Source of the DNA: JAAURB01 sp049647265
GTDB lineage: Bacteria; Cyanobacteriota; Cyanobacteriia; Cyanobacteriales; Microcoleaceae
Direction: 5' to 3'
Assembly: GCA_049647265.1 (NCBI GenBank)
Contig: JBARXJ010000064.1
Span: 4,008 to 68,007 of the forward strand
Length of the DNA stretch: 64,000 nt
Shown: piece by piece, positions 17,144 to 25,502 of the stretch
How positions within the stretch are numbered: position 1 is the stretch's first letter
Layout: every line of letters begins with the position of its first letter
Translations under genes and position numbers: made by a program
Notes under the pieces: model-generated
Told to the model about the DNA's origin: nothing
What the model saw: only the letters and a program-made list of their open reading frames with translations
Database searches by the model: none

Positions 17144-17707
17144 ATGATCTCCAGTAACGACTTTCGCACAGGTACCACAATTGAATTAGATGGTTCGGTT
17201 TGGCGAGTGATAGAATTTCTCCACGTTAAACCGGGAAAAGGTTCGGCTTTCGTCCGCACAAAGCTGAAAAATGTCCAAACCGGAAATAGCGTTGAACGCA
17301 CCTTCCGCGCCGGTGAGACCCTTCCCCAAGCTGTATTGGATAAGCGAGGGATGCAGCATACCTATAAAGATGGGGAAGATTTTGTCTTTATGGATATGGA
17401 AACCTACGAAGAAGCCCGTTTGAGTCCTGACCAAATTGGCAGTGGTACCAAGTACATTAAAGATGGCATGGAAGTGAATGTGGTTCGCTGGGGTGAGCAG
17501 GTTTTAGAAGTTGAACTGCCCAACTCAGTGGTGCTGGAGGTCACAGAAACAGACCCCGGCGTGAAAGGAGATACAGCCACAGGCGGAACAAAGCCCGCAA
17601 CAGTCGAAACGGGAGCAACCGTAATGGTTCCATTGTTTATCTCGATTGGAGAGAAGATAAAAATCGATACCCGTAATGATTCTTATTTAGGCCGAGAGTC
17701 ATCGTAA
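17144..17707 (+). CDS. efp: Translation elongation factor P
   Basis: Relieves ribosome stalling at polyproline stretches. The KOW/EF-P N-terminal domain has KPGKGSAFVRTK with the tip Lys32, followed by the OB domains ending in the family signature DTRNDSYLGR. Length of 187 residues is normal. It is followed after 111 bp by accB, an efp-accB order common in cyanobacteria. The IS element lies directly upstream (from about 16912), so the native promoter must be within the remaining ~230 bp. Confidence 0.97.
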   Translation: MISSNDFRTGTTIELDGSVWRVIEFLHVKPGKGSAFVRTKLKNVQTGNSVERTFRAGETLPQAVLDKRGMQHTYKDGEDFVFMDMETYEEARLSPDQIGSGTKYIKDGMEVNVVRWGEQVLEVELPNSVVLEVTETDPGVKGDTATGGTKPATVETGATVMVPLFISIGEKIKIDTRNDSYLGRESS

Positions 17708-17818
17708 GATACATTAAGTTTGGAATAAAGCACCCACCAAAGCCTGCTTTGATGGATAATTCATTTGTCAGATGAATCATCAAAGACGATAGTACTCTGT
17801 AAGGGGGAGATATTAATT

Positions 17819-18340
17819 GTGCGACTTGATCTTTCGCAGCTCCGGGAGCTGTTAGCAGATATTGATAAAACAAATATTTCGGAGCTAACGCTCAAAAGTG
17901 AGGACTTTGAACTAACGGTTCGTAAAGACCTACCCATAGGCAGCGGCACTCTGCAACCGGTCAATTCAGTGTTGACAGGTAGTATTTCGAGTCCTGAATT
18001 AACTGCAACTGAAGTCCCGTCTCCGACTCGTCTCGAACAGTCTGGTACGGCGATCGGTTCTAATGCGACGGCAACTGCTTCTGCTTCTGTTGACCCGCGC
18101 TGGGTAGAAGTCACCTCTCCAATGGTGGGAACGTTTTATCAATCTCCAGCTCCGGATGAACCCCCTTTCGTTGATACTGGAGACCGTGTCAGTGTCGGTC
18201 AGACGGTCTGTATTATTGAAGCGATGAAGTTAATGAATGAAATTGAAGCCGAAGTCTCCGGTCAAGTGATGGAAGTTTTGGTGGAAAATGGTACGCCTGT
18301 TGAATACGGACAACCTTTACTACGGATTAATCCGAGTTAA
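17819..18340 (+). CDS. accB: Biotin carboxyl carrier protein of acetyl-CoA carboxylase
   Basis: Carries the carboxylated biotin for malonyl-CoA synthesis. N-terminal helix (LDLSQLRELLADIDKT), a Pro/Ala/Thr-rich flexible linker and a C-terminal biotinyl domain with the biotinylation motif EAMKLMNE. I chose the GTG at 17819: the alignment-typical N-terminus starts there, and AAGGGGGAGA lies 8 bp upstream; the open frame extends to a TTG at 17765 but adds 18 atypical residues. Co-transcribed with efp by position. Confidence 0.95.
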   Translation: MRLDLSQLRELLADIDKTNISELTLKSEDFELTVRKDLPIGSGTLQPVNSVLTGSISSPELTATEVPSPTRLEQSGTAIGSNATATASASVDPRWVEVTSPMVGTFYQSPAPDEPPFVDTGDRVSVGQTVCIIEAMKLMNEIEAEVSGQVMEVLVENGTPVEYGQPLLRINPS

Positions 18341-18368
18341 AATTAGGCTCAGTTATCGTAGTAAATTG

Positions 18369-18386
18369 TAGGGTGGGTTAGGCAGG
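18369..18386 (+). repeat. GTAGGGTGGGTTA-type short repeat
   Basis: The GTAGGGTGGGTTA half of a small dispersed palindrome that recurs at about 19520-19546 (there with both arms). Such sequences are common non-coding repeats in cyanobacterial genomes. Confidence 0.6.
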
Positions 18387-18422
18387 GGTCAAAATGAATT
18401 AAATCTAGCTGAGTTTTAATTC

Positions 18423-18955
18423 ATGACTTCACGTTTGGTTGCAATTCGTAATGGTTCTACCTGGTATCGATATCTAACTTCGGTTCTAGACCCAAAAGTT
18501 CTACCTCCCTATGTGGTGCCTGATTTGTATTCTCGTCGTTGGCGCATCGAAGAAACTTTTCTACTACTGATACTGAAGTGTCTGCCGGGGTTGAATTATT
18601 TGTCGATGGGTTCAATTAGTGGCATCAAATTGCAATTGTGGGCGACTTGACTGTTTTATGTGAAAATGAATTGATTTCGCTGATGTTGTGGCTGAGGATT
18701 TAGCAAAACATGGGTGAGGCTATTTCTGTCGAAATGGTTTGGAGGGGCATTTATCATTTTACTGTAGCCTGCCATCAGGATATTGCTACTGATTTAGTCG
18801 CTCATTTGACAGATTCTGAGAATTGTGACTTAGGAGTGGGTGAAGCTGAGGTTGATGACACGATTAATAATCCCTGGCATCCTGACCCTGATGAGAATTG
18901 GTCACCGCCGGGGACGAAGTATGTTGATGGAGAGTTAGTGTTTATTGAGGATTGA
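18423..18955 (+). pseudogene. Remnant of an IS4-family (DDE) transposase
   Basis: Two disconnected frames give C-terminal transposase segments: residues with VVPDLYSRRWRIEETF and GLNYLSMGSISGIKLQLWAT (18423-18650), then VEMVWRGIYHFTVACHQ (18710-18955) after stops and shifts between. This matches my memory of the Y-(2)R-(3)E-(6)K region of IS4-type transposases, although the K of the signature is altered and the N-terminal part is absent. The final 25 residues (PWHPDPDENWSPPG) may be unrelated sequence. Confidence 0.6.
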
Positions 18956-19035
18956 GCAGAAATTATAGTTGCAGTTATTGTGGGTCGAGGATTAGTGAAG
19001 ATTACTACAATCCATAGTATTACAACTATAAAACC

Positions 19036-19518
19036 CTAATTAATCTCATCTAACTGCTGAACACTAGATGGAATATTTTTGTAAGATAAAGGTATAGCAA
19101 TAGCATTATTGTCTACACCGCCTCTAAATCGATCTTCCTTATAACCAAAATAGTTATCTGGATTAAAACCACGAGTAGTATGCTTATAAATTTTATACTT
19201 ATGCTTCTTAACTAAATCAATGATTTCAGAGTAATATTTGTTGTTTGAATGAAGTTCCATATATATGACAGGATTATTTTTAGATATTAAATTATTCAAC
19301 CCTAAAAGAACTTGATATTCCATTCCTTCAACATCAATTTTTACTAAAGATACATTTTTATTGAGTTCTAAGTTGGCTGCAAAATCATCAATTTTAATCT
19401 GCAAAACTTCTTCCCCATCTTCAGGATTTGTGATTGACATGCCACTGAAATGTCCACGTTGTGTATAGTTGAATATTGGTATTTTTACAATTTCTTGTTT
19501 TGAACCAACAGCTAAGTA
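19036..19518 (-). pseudogene. FkbM-family methyltransferase, 5'-truncated
   Basis: C-terminal two-thirds of an SAM-dependent FkbM methyltransferase. The motif VSLVKIDVEGMEYQVLLGL is clear. The reading frame continues upstream of the first internal ATG (19440) as LAVGSKQEIVKIPIF and NYTQRGHFSG, which is FkbM-like, so the gene is longer than the start-to-stop frame. Coding similarity stops at about 19518 where the GGGTGGGTTA palindrome begins, with no start codon. I infer truncation by the repeat or by a rearrangement there. Confidence 0.7.
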
Positions 19519-19546
19519 AATTGTAGGGTGGGTTAGTAACCCACCA
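19519..19546. repeat. Palindromic small dispersed repeat
   Basis: GTAGGGTGGGTTAGTAACCC followed by ACC forms a near-perfect inverted repeat (GGTGGGTTA / TAACCCACC). It abuts the truncated FkbM gene. The shorter relative is at 18369. Confidence 0.7.
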
Positions 19547-19609
19547 CAGGTATAAAGCTAAAATTAATTCTGTGCCTCACTCCCCGACTGTTGACATTCG
19601 CCTCAAGGT

Positions 19610-21355
19610 TTAATTATTACTCAGAATTTGTTCGGGTAAACTGATAGACAGTTTAGAACGACTGAATATTTTCTCTAAAGCATTGATTAGTTGAGGTTGG
19701 CTGCGTGAAGTTAAAATACTAAACGTATAAGGAACAACCGTAATTTCATTACCATAGGCAGCTTGTAAATAAGGGCGATAATCGTTATCTTGATTAATAT
19801 AAGTTTGGAAAAATGCCACACTTAAAGCATTAACATAACTGTGAGTCACTCGAGAACTTGGAGAGACTAAACGACCTAAAGGGGTGAGTTTTTGCTCGGC
19901 TTCTTCAAAGCCACTGACATCATAAAAGTGATGATCTCGTGTTTTCAATGCCAGATATCGCTCAGGGGTTTTTAACCAAGTAAAAGACTGAATTTGCTCA
20001 AGTAATGCCGGAGCTAATAAATCATTACTGCTAGCCGTCATCATCACTGGAACTTGAATTTGACTTAACCCAGTTTTACCAAAAATACTACTATTAATTG
20101 GATTTAATAAAAAAACCGCTTGCACTCGTGGATCTTGCAATTGATAAGTTCTTCCGGGTAATTCTAAAGCGCGACATTGTAAAAATAAAGACGGATTAAT
20201 CGGGCTACTATCTTCGACGCAATCTGTTTGTAATTGCTCAAAATTTAATGTCGCTCCAGCCAAAGCTAACCCAGTATATCCCCCGAGAGAATGACCCCAA
20301 ACCCCCACTTTATCTAAATTCAGTTGACCGGAAAATTCCGTTTTATTCCAGTCTTCTAAATAGTCTAAAAGATAACTAATATCTAAGGGTCGATCAATGA
20401 GTTGTTGTTCTTCAAATAGTTGATCGCTATCTCCTTTCAGTAAGTTTTGTAATTGTTGAATATCACTCCCCGGATGCTGAGGTACCGCTACAGCAAAGCC
20501 ATAAGAGGTTAAATGTTCGGCCAGGGCATTAAACCGAGATCGATCAGACGCTAAACCATGGGAAATTACAATCACTGAAATAGATCTGGGTTGAATATTT
20601 TGACGATCTGAATCTGTGGCAATTGGTAAATATAAATCCGTTTCAAATTGACGGCGGCGATGGATATTATCTAACGAAAGCGTTTCCTGACGGACAACAA
20701 ATGAGCCAGTTTCTCGTAAATCTTTTTTCAGATTAAGGTTACTGCGAAGTTGCTGTTGAGCTTCTTGACGAGCTAACTGTTCGACTTTCGCCACCGCTGC
20801 ATCGGTTTGTTGAATTAAAGTAGCAATTTCTGATAATAAATCCGCCGTTTGTTGTAAATTAATCCGTAAACTCGGACTAGGAAACTGACGCAAAGCATCA
20901 ATTAAAGTAAAATTTTGCTGCTGAGAAGCGGCTTGAACAATTGCTGTGCGAAGCGCTTCTGCCCCATTTTCACGCCCCTCAGTTTCGATAATTTGACCAA
21001 TATGCAGTAGAAAAGAAGCCACCATGGGTGATTTTAATAATCCCTCTAAAGCGGTGGAATTAAAACTATATTCTGAGCTTAATAACGCTTGAATTTGTTT
21101 CCGTTGATCGGGTTTAAACCATTGCAGATAAGTGATTAATTTTCCCGAGCGATCTAAATGACCCGACTCAGCAAAGGTTTCTAACTCATCGACTGAAATC
21201 GAAACCTCCACATTTCCCAGGGGAAAGGTAATTTGCTCAGCCGCCTGTACGGGAGTTACAGTGAATAAGATGGTAGTCAGTGTTAATGTCCAAGATTTCA
21301 GCCAACCCATATTTGCTGTTTTAAGATCTCTTTCTTTATTCTTCCCATTACCCAC
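19610..21355 (-). CDS. Exported alpha/beta hydrolase with DUF1400 N-terminal domain
   Basis: Probable lipase/esterase-like enzyme of unknown substrate. Signal peptide (hydrophobic 24-37, cleavage near VQA-A), DUF1400-type domain (about 40-200: ITFPLGNVEVSISVDELETFAESG), then an alpha/beta hydrolase domain with VISHGLASDRSRF, the nucleophile elbow GHSLGG (about residue 354) and the late His in RDHHFYDV. Start at 21355 has AGGTGG a few bases upstream; Met16 (21310) is an alternative. The next gene upstream is a paralogue with the same architecture, 35 bp away, so the two form an operon created by tandem duplication. Confidence 0.85.
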   Translation of the reverse strand: MGNGKNKERDLKTANMGWLKSWTLTLTTILFTVTPVQAAEQITFPLGNVEVSISVDELETFAESGHLDRSGKLITYLQWFKPDQRKQIQALLSSEYSFNSTALEGLLKSPMVASFLLHIGQIIETEGRENGAEALRTAIVQAASQQQNFTLIDALRQFPSPSLRINLQQTADLLSEIATLIQQTDAAVAKVEQLARQEAQQQLRSNLNLKKDLRETGSFVVRQETLSLDNIHRRRQFETDLYLPIATDSDRQNIQPRSISVIVISHGLASDRSRFNALAEHLTSYGFAVAVPQHPGSDIQQLQNLLKGDSDQLFEEQQLIDRPLDISYLLDYLEDWNKTEFSGQLNLDKVGVWGHSLGGYTGLALAGATLNFEQLQTDCVEDSSPINPSLFLQCRALELPGRTYQLQDPRVQAVFLLNPINSSIFGKTGLSQIQVPVMMTASSNDLLAPALLEQIQSFTWLKTPERYLALKTRDHHFYDVSGFEEAEQKLTPLGRLVSPSSRVTHSYVNALSVAFFQTYINQDNDYRPYLQAAYGNEITVVPYTFSILTSRSQPQLINALEKIFSRSKLSISLPEQILSNN

Positions 21356-21390
21356 CTAAAATTCAGCAAATTTACCTTAAATTACCCCAT

Positions 21391-23130
21391 CTATTCATCA
21401 ACTAAAACCCTTGCTTGTTCAATAGCTTTGAAAAACTGTTCCGTTGTAATCGATCGGACTAAACTCAACGGATAAGGATCTTCACTAATGGCTTTGGCAT
21501 AACCGGGTTGAAGATAGGCGCGATAGGTTTCATCTTGCATCAAATAAACTTGAAAAAAGGCTAAACCCAAAGCGTTGACGTAGCTATTGACGGTTGCAGG
21601 AGTGGGTTGAATAATTTCTTTGAGAGAAATACTCACCGCTCGATTGACTGAACTCAATTTCAGGTTAATATGATGATCTCCTTCGGCTAAGAGTAAGTAT
21701 TTTTCAGGAACTTTCAGCCAAGTAAAAGAGCGGACTTGCTCCCAAGCCACTGGAGTGACATTGTCTTTTCCGCTAGTTTTCCAGAGAATAGGTAAATCGA
21801 GTTGACTGATACTTTGCTGTCCGAAAATACTGCTATTCACCGGGTTAATGGGCATAATTGCTTTGACACGAGGATCGCGCAAATCATACTCCTCACGGGG
21901 TAATTCCAGCGCCCGACATTGAAACATACGCGCTAAATTAACTGAGTCAAATTCAGATAAACAGTCCAATTCCAGGTTATGATAATCAATCTGAGCCCCT
22001 CCAATTGCCAAAGCAGTATAAGCCCCAAAAGAATGACCCACAACTCCCACTTGATTTAGGTTGAGTTGATTGTTATACAGGGCGGGGTTACGGTCTTCTA
22101 ATTCATCTAAGAGAAAGCTAATGTCTTTGGGACGATCGATAAATTCGCTGACTTCAAAGATCTCTTTGGCTTGACCGGATAATAAGGCTTGAACTTTTTC
22201 CGTATCACTGCCTGGATGTTGAATTAAAGCCGCTGCTATGCCATGGGAGGCTAAATGACGCGCAAAATCAGTATAACTGGTTCGATCTGCCCCCAGACCG
22301 TGGGAAACCACAATGATCGGGATAGAATTGGGTTGTCCTAAATGTGCCTTTTTCAGGGGAGACGGCAGATACAAATCAACGGGTATACGGCGGTTACGAC
22401 TCTGATCGAATAAAATGCTGGTTTGCATCTCAACGTCATAACGGCCATTTTGTCGCAGATCGGGTTTTTGTTGAAAATCAACTGCGCCGGTGCGGCTTTC
22501 TTCTTGTTGAGATAAGCTCACGACTTCGCTAATGACGGCATCGGTTTCTTTGAGTAAGGTTTCAATTTGATTTCTTAACTCAAACATCAAGGCGGTATTG
22601 AGATAAATTCCTTCGCTGGGAAAATGTCGCAAAATATTAATCAGACTTAATCCTTCCGGGTCTTCTGCTGCTCTGACAAGGGCAGTACGAATCGCCAGAG
22701 AACCGTTTTCTACTGTGGTTTCACCTTGCTCGTTAGATTGAGATTGAATCAGATCTCCGAGTTTATTTAAGACCCATTCTCCGGTTGGAGAGTGAAAAAA
22801 TCGATCTACCATACGCGGGTCAAGATGAACCGAATCATGTAAGACTTCTCGAAATTCTTCTTGATCTTTGGCACTCAGTAACAATAAGTAACTGTCTAAT
22901 TCCGGATGAGTTTGCTGTTGCTCTGCATAAGCGTCTAGAGCGTCAACTGAAACTGAAATGTTAGCAGAGGCATAGGATAGATAAACCCGCTCTGCTGCGA
23001 GACTGGGTAAGGCAGAACAGGTGATTGCAGCTATGGAGCAGACAACACCCTGAATTGTTGATCGAATTGAGCCAGCGTTTGCGGCTAACACCCCTGTTAA
23101 CCAATCGAGATTGGATTTTTGAGTTTTCAT
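21391..23130 (-). CDS. Exported alpha/beta hydrolase with DUF1400 N-terminal domain (paralogue)
   Basis: First gene of the two-gene hydrolase operon. Signal peptide (about 20-44, ending SLAAERV), DUF1400 domain (VYLSYASANISVSVDALDAYAE), hydrolase domain with VVSHGLGADRTSY, nucleophile elbow GHSFGA (about residue 364) and late His in EGDHHINL. The same domain order and length (579 against 581 residues) as the downstream copy, but clearly diverged, so the duplication is not recent. It resembles the PAF-acetylhydrolase/chlorophyllase-like group of hydrolases; substrate unknown. Confidence 0.85.
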   Translation of the reverse strand: MKTQKSNLDWLTGVLAANAGSIRSTIQGVVCSIAAITCSALPSLAAERVYLSYASANISVSVDALDAYAEQQQTHPELDSYLLLLSAKDQEEFREVLHDSVHLDPRMVDRFFHSPTGEWVLNKLGDLIQSQSNEQGETTVENGSLAIRTALVRAAEDPEGLSLINILRHFPSEGIYLNTALMFELRNQIETLLKETDAVISEVVSLSQQEESRTGAVDFQQKPDLRQNGRYDVEMQTSILFDQSRNRRIPVDLYLPSPLKKAHLGQPNSIPIIVVSHGLGADRTSYTDFARHLASHGIAAALIQHPGSDTEKVQALLSGQAKEIFEVSEFIDRPKDISFLLDELEDRNPALYNNQLNLNQVGVVGHSFGAYTALAIGGAQIDYHNLELDCLSEFDSVNLARMFQCRALELPREEYDLRDPRVKAIMPINPVNSSIFGQQSISQLDLPILWKTSGKDNVTPVAWEQVRSFTWLKVPEKYLLLAEGDHHINLKLSSVNRAVSISLKEIIQPTPATVNSYVNALGLAFFQVYLMQDETYRAYLQPGYAKAISEDPYPLSLVRSITTEQFFKAIEQARVLVDE

Positions 23131-23629
23131 TTCCTCAGAACTGAAAAAAGAGAGACGGATAAAGTTGTGAAATTCTTGTGAAATTGAGCTTCAAATTCAT
23201 TGTAGTCTATCTTGAATCTTATTCAATCCCCTGAACCTCAAATCAGGGAACTTAAGATGTCTTTTTCCCTCAGTATTCTCGCCATTTTTCCCGACAGGAT
23301 AAAGGGAGTTCTCTACCGGATTGTAGCCAAAAATAATATGAAATACGTGAAAAATTAAGGTTTTTTTCTCTATGCTAGCTTACCCTTTATGCTATTTTAA
23401 GCGATCAACCCTATTCATATTTTATGTTTAAACATTTGTATAATCTACCAATTTAATCATTTAAATCCGACATTATTCGATCTAGATCGCCCAATTCATC
23501 CTCACCATCGGACTAAGATCAGACTCTATTTAGGATCGTCAAAAAACACAACAGCTTACCATAAGTCTCATCGCCAGAAGGTGAAGTCAATTACACTCGC
23601 TCAAGTTCGCTTACCGAAAAAAACAGGTC
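23131..23629. other. Intergenic region before the tnpB element
   Basis: About 500 bp without a gene. It has an inverted repeat CCCTGA / TCAGGG (23229-23248), which may be a leader structure of the divergent hydrolase operon, and AT-rich sequence beyond. I see nothing else that I can name. Confidence 0.4.
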
Positions 23630-23991
23630 TAAAGCCCCGTCCTTTCAGGACGGTTAATTTATGCTATTATCAATTTATCGTAAGCAACGACGATAAACTA
23701 TGCTCGTATATGAGATGAAATTGCAAGGAACACAAAGCCAGTATGGTCAGCTAGACGAAGCTATCCGTACAGGTCGGTTTGTTCGCAACAGCATCATCAG
23801 AGCATGGTTAGATGGTCAGATTAAAAGTCGCGGGCGTTGCCTACAAGTACTGCAAAGTACTCTCAGACAATCCTAAATTTCCCTGGGTGTCCCAGCTTAA
23901 CTCAATGGCACGTCAAGCACACGCACCAGAGAGCTTGGGCATCAATTGAACGATTCTACAGAAATTGTAGACAGAAAATCCCTGGTAAGAA

Positions 23992-24042
23992 GCGGTGCGA
24001 CCCTGCTGCTTCTCAAGCAGCTAAGGAACGCGCACCAAGACA
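23992..24042 (+). repeat. 51-bp palindromic insertion, copy 1
   Basis: Begins GCGGTGCGACC, ends GCGCACCAAGACA, with internal stem GCTGC / GCAGC. Splits TnpB between PGKK and GFPRF; removing it restores the native codons. It adds 17 codons and keeps the frame open. Confidence 0.9.
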
Positions 24043-24196
24043 AGGGTTTCCTCGGTTTAAAAAGTATCAAATCAGAGCTAGTGTCGAATACAAGACATCG
24101 GGCTGGAAACTATCTGAAGATAGACGTTATTTAACGTTTTCAGACAAGTTTAAAGCGGGTACATTTAAACTCTGGGGAAGCCGAAACTTGCACTTC

Positions 24197-24248
24197 TCTC
24201 TTGGTGCGCGTTCCCTAGCGCCTGTGCGTTGGCGCGGGGTCGCACCGC
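24197..24248 (-). repeat. 52-bp palindromic insertion, copy 2 (inverted)
   Basis: Reverse orientation of the same element, with internal stem GCGCC / GGCGC. It lies between NLHF and YQLEQ of TnpB; its 52-bp length shifts the reading frame and so breaks the protein. Confidence 0.88.
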
Positions 24249-25035
24249 TATCAACTCGAACAGATTAAACGAGTGAGGGTGATTAGAAGACACGATGGGT
24301 ATTATGCACAATTCTTGATAGACCATAAACGCCAGGAGGACAAAGAACTCACAGGAAAACAAACAGGTCTAGATGTTGGTCTTAATTATTTCTACACAGA
24401 CAGTTCTGGCAATCAAATAGAAAATCCGAGGTTCTTGAGAAAGGATGAGCGCAAAATACTAAAGTTGCAACGCCGATTATCAAGAACTCAGCCATGTAGT
24501 CAAAATCGTAAAAAAGCCAGAAAAAAATTAGGGTTAGCGCATCTGAAGGTTTCACGCAGGCGTCAGAATTGGGTCTGTAAATTAGCCCGACACGTCATAC
24601 AGTCTAACGACTTGGTAGCGGTTGAAAACCTACGGATACGAAATATGGTTAGGAATCATCATTTAGCCAAATCAATCAGTGATGCAGCTTGGTACAGATT
24701 TAGAGAATGGTTAGAGTATTTTGGAAGGATTTATGGCGTTCCAGTAATTGCCGTAGAGCCTGCATATACTTCTCAAAACTGTTCAAATTGTGGGGAGAAA
24801 GTTATCAAAACTCTCAGCACTAGAACTCATAAATGTCCCCATTGTGGGTATGAAACCGACCGCGACCAAAACGCTGCAAGAAACATACTTAAATCTGCAC
24901 TGAAACAACTCTCAAATACCGTCGGGCAGACGGAAATCAACGCCTCTGGAGAGAATGATCTCTGCTTTGTTGAGGAAACTCAATTAAGTAAGTCAGCTCG
25001 AAAAAAGAGGAAGCCCAAATAGTGATATTTGGAAT

Positions 25036-25056
25036 CCCCCGTGTTTCAACCGGGGG
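25036..25056 (+). ncRNA. Right-end hairpin of the tnpB element
   Basis: CCCCCG / CGGGGG stem with a 9-base loop, 14 bp after the tnpB stop. It is the position of the TnpB guide-RNA scaffold end in this family; expression is not shown. Confidence 0.4.
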
Positions 25057-25136
25057 AGGATGTCAAAATTGAGGTTGAGCAACTTGTCGTTGCCATCAAT
25101 CGTTTAATCTTGTAGTTGTCTATTCCCGCCGTAACG

Positions 25137-25433
25137 ATGCAAACGAATACCGATAACACCCAAGTGACGTTTTACTATGAAAATGGTCAAACTGAAATCT
25201 TTAGTTTCCCCATGACAGCCACTGAGTTGAGTCAACAGCTCCCGCAAATGTTAAATCAACCGTGGCTAACCTTTCATCTCATGGATCAAACTGTAATTAT
25301 TTCTACAGCTAGACTGCTCAAAATCGAAGTCCGGCCATCATTAGTTGAACTGGAAGGAGACGGGATTTATCCAGATGTTGAGCGAGTCACCGCATTACAA
25401 CGGGGTGCTGCGGGACGATTAAGTATGACTTAA
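25137..25433 (+). CDS. Conserved hypothetical protein, about 98 residues
   Basis: Short soluble protein that reads QVTFYYENGQTEIFSFPMTA, then LPQMLNQPWLTFHLMDQTVIISTARLLKIEV, with a mixed beta pattern and a charged tail. I chose the ATG at 25137 rather than the TTG at 25116. I do not recognise a domain. It starts 70 bp after the end of the tnpB element and precedes the DUF362 gene by 69 bp on the same strand, so the two could be transcribed together. Confidence 0.65.
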   Translation: MQTNTDNTQVTFYYENGQTEIFSFPMTATELSQQLPQMLNQPWLTFHLMDQTVIISTARLLKIEVRPSLVELEGDGIYPDVERVTALQRGAAGRLSMT

Positions 25434-25502
25434 TCAACCATGACTTAGAGCAAATTTTTGTTTTAACTTTAAGGCAGTGCTGTACTTAGATCATCAACTA
25501 TT

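Larger units (their letters stand above)
23700..25022 (+). pseudogene. tnpB: TnpB pseudogene interrupted by two 51/52-bp palindromic repeats
   Basis: Starts at ATG 23700 (MLVYEMKLQGTQSQYGQLDE), changes frame near 23835-23930 by at least two small indels, then reads IERFYRNCRQKIPGKK; a repeat at 23992-24042 inserts 17 codons before GFPRFKKYQ, and an inverted 52-bp copy at 24197-24248 shifts the frame before YQLEQIKRVRV. The C-terminal part (from 24273) is intact: Asp in GLDVGLN, Glu in VAVENLRIRNM, zinc ribbon CSNCG...CPHCG, Asp in DRDQNAARN. Removing the two repeats restores classical TnpB sequence at both joints. Confidence 0.9.
23630..25066 (+). mobile_element. tnpB-only IS605-family (IS1341-type) element, decayed
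   Basis: Left end has the hairpin CCGTCC / GGACGG (about 23638-23654) found at the starts of many cyanobacterial tnpB elements; the right end has CCCCCG / CGGGGG (25036-25056). The interior holds one TnpB gene broken by two palindromic insertions and small frame errors; there is no tnpA. Boundaries are estimated from the hairpins. Confidence 0.75.

Noticed and set aside
17765..17818. Upstream TTG start for accB
   Set aside because: The GTG at 17819 has a good ribosome site and gives the typical BCCP N-terminus.
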